Assembly (NCBI RefSeq): GCF_030412015.1
Contig: NZ_JASNRD010000004.1
Coordinates: forward strand, 124,001-188,000
Length of the DNA stretch: 64,000 nucleotides
Direction of reading: 5' to 3'
From: Massilia sp. YIM B02763
Lineage (GTDB): Bacteria; Pseudomonadota; Gammaproteobacteria; Burkholderiales; Burkholderiaceae_D
Positions 9,038 to 16,560 of the stretch are shown here, piece after piece. Position 1 is the stretch's first letter. Every line of letters begins with the position of its first letter. The position numbers and the translations under genes were made by a program. The notes under the pieces are model-generated. The model saw only the letters and a program-made list of their open reading frames with translations. It ran no database searches and was not told where the DNA came from.

Positions 9038-9850
9038 TCAGGCGGCCAGGCGCAGCAGCCAGTCGCGCAGGGGACGCGCCGCGTCTTCCCAGCGCGGATC
9101 GAGCATCAGCGCGTGGGCCAGGCGCGGCACCATCGTGGGGACGCCGCCGTAGTAGCCGGCCGTGCCCTGGACGGCGTCCGGGCGGATGAAGCGGTCGTCC
9201 AGGCCGCCCAGCACGAACATCGGCGGCACCTGCCAGGGCATGGGCGCGAATGGACGCCAGCCCTGCAGCTCGACGCCGACGTGGCGCGATTCGCCCTGCA
9301 CGCGGCTGGCGAAGCGCGCATAGTCGGCGTCCGGCAGGTCATTGGAGAACAGGTGGGGCCGCAGGATGGCGGGGTCGAGCAGCTGGTCGCCCGGCATGCC
9401 CAGGCGCGCCAGCTGCTTGAACAAATCGGGCGAGTTGATCCACATCTGCCAGGCCGAGTAGGCCAGGCCCCAGGGCGGCACGGATGCCATCAGCGCGACC
9501 CCGGCCGCATGGCCGCCGCCGCGCAGCCAGTCCTGCACGACGGCACCGCCCAGCGAATGGCCGACGACGACGAGGGGCGCGTCGCTGCCCGCGGCGATGG
9601 CCGTCGCCGTGCGCCGCAGGTCGGCCGTGTAGTCGGCCAGGCGCCAGTCGTTCAGGCGCTCGCGTCCGGCGCTGCCGCCATGGCCGCGCAGGCTCAGCGC
9701 GTGCACCTCGAAGCCGGCATCGGCCAGGTAGGGCATGAAGTGTTCCTGCCACACCCAGGCCCCGACGCAGATGCCGTGCACCAGCAGCACGCGCGGGGCG
9801 TTGGCGAGGGGACGGGACGGGCGGCGGACGAGGGTTTCGAGGGGCAGCAT
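9038..9850 (-). CDS. Alpha/beta hydrolase
   Basis: 270-residue cytoplasmic alpha/beta-fold hydrolase. The oxyanion-side motif VHGICVGAW (about 24-32) is followed by the nucleophile elbow GHSLGG with Ser99. The acid is probably an Asp in LGGLDDRF and the base His lies in RLAHALML near the C-terminus. No signal peptide. It reads toward the phosphatase operon but has its own upstream region containing a repeat element. Substrate unknown; lipase, esterase or dienelactone-hydrolase-like roles are all possible. Confidence 0.85.
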   Translation of the reverse strand: MLPLETLVRRPSRPLANAPRVLLVHGICVGAWVWQEHFMPYLADAGFEVHALSLRGHGGSAGRERLNDWRLADYTADLRRTATAIAAGSDAPLVVVGHSLGGAVVQDWLRGGGHAAGVALMASVPPWGLAYSAWQMWINSPDLFKQLARLGMPGDQLLDPAILRPHLFSNDLPDADYARFASRVQGESRHVGVELQGWRPFAPMPWQVPPMFVLGGLDDRFIRPDAVQGTAGYYGGVPTMVPRLAHALMLDPRWEDAARPLRDWLLRLAA

Positions 9851-9920
9851 GGTCGGCGGACAGGAACGATGGCGCTTCCGATATTAGCGCAGAGACGCAA
9901 ATATCGCCGGACGCTTGGCC

Positions 9921-10069
9921 GTAGGGTGGACGGCTCCGCCGTCCACGCGTCCAGCAGGCGGGCGCGATTCCGCGGTGCCGGCCTTGGTTGAACGCGTGGA
10001 CGGCAGGGGCGCGCGATTCCGCGGTGCCGGCACCGGTTGAACGCGTGGACGGCAAGCCGTCCACCCTAC
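9921..10069. repeat. Compound GTAGGGTGGACGG repeat element
   Basis: A 15-bp perfect inverted repeat (9921-9935 and 10055-10069, GTAGGGTGGACGGCT and its complement) encloses two 44-bp direct repeats (9962-10005 and 10011-10054) that differ at three bases with a 49-bp period. It fills the gap between the hydrolase start and the phytase stop. A relative occurs at 41756-41843. No coding capacity is evident. Confidence 0.75.
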
Positions 10070-10072
10070 CGC

Positions 10073-11893
10073 TCACTCCAGTTTCAGTGCGCGCTCCACG
10101 TCCTCCCACGCCACCAGCTTGAAGTTCTGCGGTCCATCCGGCAGCCGCTTGTGCCCGTCCTGCACCACCAGCAAACCTTTCGCATACGGCCCGCCCAGGC
10201 GCGCCGACGTCACGTCCAGGCCATCCGTCTCCGATGCGCCGTCGATGCCGGCCTGCGCATCGATGCCGATGCGGAAGGCGCCGCGCACGCGGAACGGCGG
10301 CGCCGCGTCCAGCACGACATAGCTATTGTTGCCCTGGCTCGACACCACCAGCCAGTTGCCCTTGCTGCCGTGGTAGATGCCCATGCCCTCGACGTCGGCG
10401 TGCAGCACGTCGCCCACCGGCAGCACCATGCGCGGCACCGCCGGCCGCGATGCATCGGCATCCGCGACCCAGACGCCGCGGTCTTCCTCGCCCATGAACA
10501 GCAGGCCCGTCCTGTCGTCGGCCACGCAGCCCTCCGGCTGGCTCGCCAGGCGGAAGCTGCGTTTCAGCTCGGCCCCGAAGCGGTCGGCGGCGCGGGTGAT
10601 GCGGTAGTGCAGGTAGCGGCCGTCCTTGTCGTTGACGAAGGCGTCCAGTCCGCCCTGGGGCGTGCGGTACAGGCAGGCGCCGTAGATGTCGTCGAGGGGC
10701 GTCGGGATGCGCGCCGCTTCCGCCACCTTGCCGGTCGCGTTGATCGCGAACAACACCATCGCGTTCTCGTCGCGCTGCGTCGCCATCGCGAGGTCGAAGC
10801 GCTCGGCGCCGAAGCGCAGGTCCTGGCGCACGTCGACGTTGTTCAGCCGGCCCGATTCCAGCAGCTGCAGCTGGCGGCCCTGCAGGTCGTACACGAGCAG
10901 GCCCTGCTTCTTGTTGGTGCCGAGGACGCGCGCGCCGCCCGGGTCGGATGGGTGCACCCAGATCGCCGGATCGTCGGCGGCGTCGCCGGCGCGCGCGACG
11001 GGTTCCGTCTGGGCGCGCGCCGTGACGATCGGCAGCGTCCTGGCGGGCGCCTCCTTCGTTGTCCATGCCAGGCCGGCGGGGCGCCAGCCGTCTTTCGCAT
11101 GCGCCAGCAGCGGCGCGCCGGCAGCCAGGCCGTTTGCCTGGATGGCGAGCGGCGCCTGCGCCTGCCAGGCGCCGTTCACGTGGCGCCACGCGTGCAGCGT
11201 GCCTTTCGCATCGAGCGCGGCGACCCCGCCCGGCAGCACGGCGATGGCGCCGGCACCGCCGGCCAGCTTGCCGAACGGTGCGCGCAAGTCCACGGGACGG
11301 CGCGTACCGCCACTTTCCGGATCGGCATCGTAGGCCCACAGCCCGAGGCCGGCCTCGCCGACGTACAGCGTGGCGGTCGCATCGTCGACGCGGCAGTGCT
11401 TCACGCCCGGCGGCAGCGCCAGGTGGCGCACCAGGCGTGGCGTCGGTCCCAGCAGCCATTGCTGCGCCTGGCCATCCTTGGCGACGAGGAAGGCATGGTC
11501 GAGGCGCTGGGCGTCGCGGTACAGGCAGGCCGCCTCGATGCCGAAGCCCGTCTCCGGCAGCGCCGGCAGGGCCCGCAGCGTGCCGGTTGCGGCATCGGCG
11601 GTATCGGCGGTATCGGCGATAACGGGCAGCGCGCGTTCCGTATTGGCGTCGACGACGAGGACCAGCGCGCCGCCGGCGCCAGCGCGCACGTCGAACTGGC
11701 GCGGCCGCAGGGCCAGGGAGGCGCGTTCGGCGCCGTCGGGGCCGACCAGGCGCAGCGCGCGCTTGTCCAGCGCCAGCCAGGCGCCGCCCGGCAGCGCGGC
11801 GACGTCGCCGGCCGTGGCCAGTGCGGACGGGACCTGCTGGGCCAGGACGGGGAATGCCGCCGCCAGCAGGGAAACGAACATCGGGGACTTCAT
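10073..11893 (-). CDS. Two-domain beta-propeller phytase, exported
   Basis: 606-residue exported phytase of the calcium-dependent beta-propeller family, which releases phosphate stepwise from phytate. The signal peptide ends near FPVLAQ (about residue 18). The C-terminal propeller (about 290-606) has ADDPAIWVHPSDP, a family landmark, and the strand motif PEGCVADDRTGLLFMGEE. The N-terminal half (about 20-285) repeats the same pattern in decayed form: AACLYRDAQ matches GACLYRTPQ and VDDATATLYVGEAGLGLW matches the C-terminal strand. This resembles known dual-domain phytases. Its ATG 11893 overlaps the TonB receptor stop by one base, so translation is coupled. Confidence 0.88.
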   Translation of the reverse strand: MKSPMFVSLLAAAFPVLAQQVPSALATAGDVAALPGGAWLALDKRALRLVGPDGAERASLALRPRQFDVRAGAGGALVLVVDANTERALPVIADTADTADAATGTLRALPALPETGFGIEAACLYRDAQRLDHAFLVAKDGQAQQWLLGPTPRLVRHLALPPGVKHCRVDDATATLYVGEAGLGLWAYDADPESGGTRRPVDLRAPFGKLAGGAGAIAVLPGGVAALDAKGTLHAWRHVNGAWQAQAPLAIQANGLAAGAPLLAHAKDGWRPAGLAWTTKEAPARTLPIVTARAQTEPVARAGDAADDPAIWVHPSDPGGARVLGTNKKQGLLVYDLQGRQLQLLESGRLNNVDVRQDLRFGAERFDLAMATQRDENAMVLFAINATGKVAEAARIPTPLDDIYGACLYRTPQGGLDAFVNDKDGRYLHYRITRAADRFGAELKRSFRLASQPEGCVADDRTGLLFMGEEDRGVWVADADASRPAVPRMVLPVGDVLHADVEGMGIYHGSKGNWLVVSSQGNNSYVVLDAAPPFRVRGAFRIGIDAQAGIDGASETDGLDVTSARLGGPYAKGLLVVQDGHKRLPDGPQNFKLVAWEDVERALKLE

Positions 11894-14391
11894 CAGAACA
11901 GGCTCGCTTTCAGGCCGACCTTGTAGGTGCGGCCGTATTGTTCGTACTGGGCGTTGTGACCCTTCTCGCCCTGGTACACATAGTATTTTTCGTTGTTGAG
12001 GTTGGCCGCCTCGAAGGACAGGGCCACGCGCTTCGTCAACTGCCACTGCAGCGAGAAGTCGACCTGCTTCTGGGTGTCGACCACGCGGTCCTGCATCGGA
12101 TCGAGCACGTCGGCGCCCAGTTCCAGCAGGTAGGGCGATTTGTAGTTGAGGGCGACGCGGGTGCTGACCGGGCCGGCCTCGTAGCCCAGCATCAGGTTGG
12201 CCATGCGCTTGGACTGTCCGGGCATGCGGATGCCGCGGCCGGCGCGGCCGCCGCTGGCGGCATCGTAGCTGGCGATGTCGGCCGACGAGGACGTCAGCGT
12301 GCCGTTGACGCCGACCAGCAGGCCGTCGAAGGGGGCCGGCAGCATGCGCAGCGGCTGCTGCCAGGCCAGTTCGATGCCGCGCACGGTGGCGCTGTCGCCG
12401 TTGGCGTAGGAGACGGCGCTGGTATAGCCGGCCCAGGTGCCGCTGCCGGCCAGGTTGGTCGAATACGTGAAGTTCTTGATGTCCTTGTGGAACACGTAGG
12501 CCGACATGACGCCGTCGCGGCCGATCGTGCGCTCGATGCCCAGGTCGATGTTGCGGGCCTTGAGCGGGGCCAGGTCCGGGTTGCCGATGGTGGCCTCGGT
12601 GGCGCTGTCCAGGCTGACGCCCGGCGCCAGCTGGCTGAAGTTGGCGCGCACGACGGCGCCCGTCCAGGCGGCGCGGATGCTGGTGGCGGCATCGACGTCG
12701 AAGCGCGCCTGCACGCTGGGCAGCCAGTTGGTATAGGAGCGGCCCGCGCGGCGCGTGCCGATGCGCTCGTCCTCGGCCTGGAAGCCGTCCGCCGCGAACT
12801 TCGTGTGCTCGGCGCGCACGCCGGCCAGCAGCCACCAGGGGCCGTGCGAGAACGCGGCCTGCAGGTAGCCGGCGTCGATGTCCTCCTTCATGCGGAAGTC
12901 GTCGAGCGCCGATTCCACGGCCAGGCGTGCGCCTGCGCGCGGCAGGCCGGCGACCCGGGCGCGCAGCAGCGCCGGATCGATGGCGGTGCCGATGGTGCCC
13001 AGCGCATAGTCGAGCTGGTGGCCGGCGACGAAGGCCGTCATCGAGGTCGGGCCCGGGCCCCAGTAGTTGCCGCTCGTGGCCTTGCCGCTGTTGTAGGCCC
13101 ACTGGTTCGTATCGTTGTCCTTGTCGCGGCGCGTCGTCTTGGCGCCGAATTTCAGCGCGCCGCGCCAGTCCGCGAGGTCCATGTCGCGGGCCAGGTCGAC
13201 GCGCAGCTGGTGGGTGCTGTCCTTCGAATAGCGCTGCTGCAAGGTGATCGCGTTGAGCGCATAGCTGGCGGGGTCGAACACGGCGGCGGGGGCGATCAGC
13301 TGCGGCTTGACGCCGTCCGTGAAGCCGATGCCGGCGAAGTTGGAGACGCCGCGGAACCTGCCGTCGTTGATCGATTCCGGCGTGTCCTCGGTGGCGCGGC
13401 TGCCGGCCGCCTCCAGGTGCAAGGTCCATTGCGGCGCGATGCGCTGGTCGGCCACGGCGCTCAGCGAGCGGATCTCCTGGGTAAACTTGCGCTGGCGCAG
13501 GCGGCGCTCGACGCGCGCCGTGTCGGTGACGCCTTCGGCGAGGTCGCCCTTCTTCACATTGCTGACGGTGAGGCGGTCGCGCACCTCGTCGTCCGAGAAG
13601 CGGCTCACGAAGCCGTGCAGCGCATAGCTGGACGCGGCATCCGGACGGTAGTCGAGGTTCAGCGCGCCGGCGTAGCGCTCGCGCACGGGCAGGTAGTCGC
13701 GCAGCTCGAAGCCGGACAGGCGGTTGCCGTTCCAGGCGCCGCCCGTCTCCACGTTGTCCGAACCGAACTTGCGCTTCTCGCCGGACAGGCCGGCGGCCAC
13801 GCCCAGCTTGCCGTCCATGAAGCGCTGCGCCCACAGCGCGTTGCCGTTCGGGCTGGTCTGCGAGGTCAGTTTGTCGTGGCTGGCGCCGGCGCCCACGGTG
13901 AGCAGGCTGCCCGGCAGGTCGAACGCGGACAGGGTCTTGACGTCGATGCTGCCGCCCAGCGCATTGGCGTCCTGGTCCGGGGTCAGGGTCTTGGTCACGG
14001 TCAGCGAGCGGATCAGGCCAGCCGGCAGCACGTCGAGCGCCACCGCGCGCCGGCCCGCCTCGGGCGACGGGACCAGGGCGCCGTTGATGGTCACGCTGTT
14101 GTAGTCGGCATCCAGGCCTCGCACCACCACGTAGCGGCCTTCGCCCTGGTCGCGCTGCACGGCCACGCCGGGCAGGCGCGCCAGCGCCTCGGCCGCGTTC
14201 TTGTCCGGCAGGCCGCCGATGTCGTCGCTGCTGACGACGCTGACGATGTTGTCGGCCTTTTCCTGGGCCGCGATGGCGGAGGCCAGGCTGGCGCGCTGGC
14301 CGGTGACGACCACGGTCTGGTCGGCGTGGGCGAGGCCGGCGGCCAGCAGGCTGGCGCCGAGGGCGAGGGGTGTCCGGGCAAAGTGTCGCAT
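11893..14391 (-). CDS. TonB-dependent outer-membrane receptor, phytase-linked
   Basis: 832-residue outer-membrane receptor. The signal peptide (MRHFARTPLAL to AGLAHA) is followed by a TonB-box-like VVVTGQR, a plug domain with GRYVVVRGLDADYNSVTING and a 22-strand-type barrel ending in phenylalanine. The plug wording matches the Xanthomonas/Caulobacter subgroup of receptors. The upstream ATG reading MRRIPTT lies within the predicted -10, so the start at 14391 is preferred. Its stop overlaps the phytase start, so the substrate is plausibly phytate, a breakdown product or a metal-phytate complex. That is an inference from context. Confidence 0.88.
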   Translation of the reverse strand: MRHFARTPLALGASLLAAGLAHADQTVVVTGQRASLASAIAAQEKADNIVSVVSSDDIGGLPDKNAAEALARLPGVAVQRDQGEGRYVVVRGLDADYNSVTINGALVPSPEAGRRAVALDVLPAGLIRSLTVTKTLTPDQDANALGGSIDVKTLSAFDLPGSLLTVGAGASHDKLTSQTSPNGNALWAQRFMDGKLGVAAGLSGEKRKFGSDNVETGGAWNGNRLSGFELRDYLPVRERYAGALNLDYRPDAASSYALHGFVSRFSDDEVRDRLTVSNVKKGDLAEGVTDTARVERRLRQRKFTQEIRSLSAVADQRIAPQWTLHLEAAGSRATEDTPESINDGRFRGVSNFAGIGFTDGVKPQLIAPAAVFDPASYALNAITLQQRYSKDSTHQLRVDLARDMDLADWRGALKFGAKTTRRDKDNDTNQWAYNSGKATSGNYWGPGPTSMTAFVAGHQLDYALGTIGTAIDPALLRARVAGLPRAGARLAVESALDDFRMKEDIDAGYLQAAFSHGPWWLLAGVRAEHTKFAADGFQAEDERIGTRRAGRSYTNWLPSVQARFDVDAATSIRAAWTGAVVRANFSQLAPGVSLDSATEATIGNPDLAPLKARNIDLGIERTIGRDGVMSAYVFHKDIKNFTYSTNLAGSGTWAGYTSAVSYANGDSATVRGIELAWQQPLRMLPAPFDGLLVGVNGTLTSSSADIASYDAASGGRAGRGIRMPGQSKRMANLMLGYEAGPVSTRVALNYKSPYLLELGADVLDPMQDRVVDTQKQVDFSLQWQLTKRVALSFEAANLNNEKYYVYQGEKGHNAQYEQYGRTYKVGLKASLF

Positions 14392-14425
14392 GGTCTTGGG
14401 CGATGATGTCGTTGGAATGCGGCGC

Positions 14426-14459
14426 ATTCTCGGGCGCCAATGTGACGGATCGGTGACGC
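14426..14459 (-). promoter_or_regulatory. Weak Pho-box-like promoter of the receptor-phytase operon
   Basis: On the minus strand GCGTCAC (14453-14459), four bases and CCGTCAC (14442-14448) form two half-sites 11 bp apart, matching 9 of 14 positions of the PhoB consensus. Ten bases further GAGAAT (14426-14431) can serve as the -10. The geometry is the same as at 8936-8980, although the half-sites are degenerate. Confidence 0.45.
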
Positions 14460-14650
14460 CGCCGCCGCGCCGCGCATGCCGCGCACGGCCAGGCCGCTGC
14501 GATGAGCCGAAATGACCCGTCCGGCCGCGCCGGTGCACGGGGGCGGCATGGGGCGTTGAGCCGTAAAGACTCTCCCGGCGGGCGCCGCGTGAGCCGTTCG
14601 GACCCGTGCGCGGATGCGACAGGCTTGCCATCCTGTCATGCTGCCGTCAC

Positions 14651-15529
14651 ATGGCCGCGCTATGGTCCCCCGCCATGCCTGCCATCGTCCGTCCCATCGT
14701 CCTGTCCCTGTGCGTGCTCGCCGCGCTGGCCTTCCTGTACGCCACCGGCGGCGTCGCCAAGCCGCTCGCGACCTGGCACTGGATCGACGTGCTGGAAGAG
14801 GGCGGCACCGCGCTGCTGGCGGCCGTGTGGGGCTTGCTCGTGCTGGCCAGCCGTCCGGGCGGACGCGTCACGCGCCTGCTGGCCGGAGGCCTGGCCTGCA
14901 TCATGTTCGGCTCCTGGGCCGACTGCATGGACGAGTTCTGGCGCGTCGACAAGGGCGCCATGTGGGACAAGGCGCTGGAGGGACTGGTGCCGCTGGGGAT
15001 GCTCGTGCTCACGGCCGGCATGTATTACTGGCGCAAGGAGCAGGCCCACCTCAACGAGCACCTCAAGAAGCGCGAGCGCCTGTTCCGCAGCCATCGCCCG
15101 TTCGACCGCGTGACCCAGCTGGCCGATGCCGGCTACCTGCGCGAGCAGCTGCGCCGCGAAGGGGAGCAGGGCGGTCCGTGCGCGCTGGTCCTGCTCGACA
15201 TCGACGGCTTCCACCGCATCAACCGCGAGCACGGCCAGCCGGAAGGGGACCGCGCGCTGCAGGCCGTGGCGCACATGCTGCTGCTGAACCTGCGCAACGA
15301 CGACCTGCTGTGCCGTTATGCGGGCGACCGCTTCGCCGTGCTGATGCCGGGCCTGGAGCTGGACGAGGCGCACTACGCCGCCCGCCACCTGTGCGCGATG
15401 GTCGGCGCCATGCGCCACTATGCGGGCGCACGCCGTGTGTCCATCAGCCTGCGCCACGACTGCGCGCCCGCGCGGGGCGCACCGGACAGCCTGCTGGCGG
15501 ACTTGTGCCGCCGGATGGACGCGGCGTGA
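14651..15529 (+). CDS. Membrane protein with degenerate GGDEF domain
   Basis: 292 residues from ATG 14651 (284 if ATG 14675 is used). The N-terminal half has about four hydrophobic segments; a short coiled stretch then leads into a GGDEF fold. The signature is AGDRF (about 224-228) instead of GGDEF, so the catalytic Glu is replaced by Arg and cyclase activity is unlikely. The inhibitory-site motif RNDD (215-218) is kept five residues before it, so the protein could bind c-di-GMP as a receptor. Its stop overlaps the AraC regulator start (GTGA), suggesting a coupled sensory pair. Confidence 0.78.
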   Translation: MAALWSPAMPAIVRPIVLSLCVLAALAFLYATGGVAKPLATWHWIDVLEEGGTALLAAVWGLLVLASRPGGRVTRLLAGGLACIMFGSWADCMDEFWRVDKGAMWDKALEGLVPLGMLVLTAGMYYWRKEQAHLNEHLKKRERLFRSHRPFDRVTQLADAGYLREQLRREGEQGGPCALVLLDIDGFHRINREHGQPEGDRALQAVAHMLLLNLRNDDLLCRYAGDRFAVLMPGLELDEAHYAARHLCAMVGAMRHYAGARRVSISLRHDCAPARGAPDSLLADLCRRMDAA

Positions 15530-16560
15530 TCGCCTGGCGGGCGGCCACCGAACCGTCGATCCCGGCGCGCCAGCAGCCGGCGCTGGCGCTCGAATACGGC
15601 CGCGCGCGCGATGCCGGCGACGGCGCGCTGCTGCGCGGTACTGGGTTGGAACCGCTGTTGGAACCGGACCTGCCACCCGGCCTGATGGTGGCCCCGAGCC
15701 AGTACCTGCAACTGCTGTCCAACCTGCTGCGCGCGCTGGACAGCCCGGATACCAGCTTCATGCTGGGACAGCAGCTGCTGCCTGGCCACGACGGCGCCGC
15801 CAGCCATGCGCTGGTGCAGGCGCCCACGCTGCGCGCGCTCCTGGGCACGCTGTGCCGCTGGCATGCGCGCCTGGCGCCGCTGCTGCGGCCCCGGATCGAG
15901 ACCTGGGACGAGGTGGCGGTGCTGTACTGGGTCGACAGCCAGGGCGCGCCCGGCCTGCGTCCCGCGCTGGTGGAGATGCACATGACGGCCGTGGTGGCGC
16001 TGTGCCGCTGGCTGGGCGGAGAACGGCTGCCGTGGCGCTTCTGCTTCAACCGCGCGGCGCCCCGTCACGTCGAGCAGCACCAGGTGCACCTGGGCAGCGC
16101 ACTGCGTTTCGACTGCCAGCTCGACGCCATGCTGATCGACGCCGCCTGGCTCGACCGTCCCTGGCCGCGCGGCAGCGCGGTGGCCGCGGCGCTGGCGGAG
16201 AACGCGGCGGAGGCCGAGAGCCCATGCGCCCCCGGCTTGCCGGCGGCGCTGTACGACTATCTGCTGGAACGCGTGCGCACGGCGCCCACGCTGGAGCGCA
16301 CGGCGTTCGACTTCGGCGTCAGCCCGGCCACCCTAAAGCGCCAGCTGGCCCGCCACCATACCCATTTCCAGGCCGAGCTGGACCAGGTACGCACCCACGT
16401 GGCGCTGTGGCTGTTCCAGGCGCGCCGCTTCGACAACGACGCCGTTGCGGATTACCTCGGCTTCCACGACGCCGCCAATTTCCGCCGCTCGTTCAAGCGC
16501 TGGACGGGCATCACGCCCGGTCCGCTGCGGGCGGCGCTGGCCGGGGCGCTGTCCGTCTAG
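15526..16560 (+). CDS. AraC-family transcriptional regulator
   Basis: 344 residues from GTG 15526, whose GTGA overlaps the stop of the preceding gene. The N-terminal part (about 15-205) resembles the AraC-type ligand-binding domain found in regulators of the OruR/ArgR-like subgroup. The C-terminal HTH pair has TLERTAFDFGVSPATLKRQL (about 255-275) and YLGFHDAANFRRSFKRWTG (about 303-322), the latter the family's most conserved stretch. Its target is unknown; neither the upstream gene nor the convergent HAF protein gives a metabolic clue. Its stop shares CTAG with the convergent gene. Confidence 0.88.
   Translation: MIAWRAATEPSIPARQQPALALEYGRARDAGDGALLRGTGLEPLLEPDLPPGLMVAPSQYLQLLSNLLRALDSPDTSFMLGQQLLPGHDGAASHALVQAPTLRALLGTLCRWHARLAPLLRPRIETWDEVAVLYWVDSQGAPGLRPALVEMHMTAVVALCRWLGGERLPWRFCFNRAAPRHVEQHQVHLGSALRFDCQLDAMLIDAAWLDRPWPRGSAVAAALAENAAEAESPCAPGLPAALYDYLLERVRTAPTLERTAFDFGVSPATLKRQLARHHTHFQAELDQVRTHVALWLFQARRFDNDAVADYLGFHDAANFRRSFKRWTGITPGPLRAALAGALSV

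Noticed and set aside
11594..11626. Short tandem GCGGTATCGGCGGTATCGGC-like repeat
   Set aside because: It encodes a small Thr-Ala-Asp repeat in a loop of the phytase N-terminal domain; too short to suggest phase variation.
10073..14440. A single minus-strand frame of 1455 codons running through phytase and receptor
   Set aside because: Only the last 606 codons are phytase; the upstream part is an out-of-frame shadow of the TonB receptor. The receptor stop and phytase start overlap, so they are two genes.
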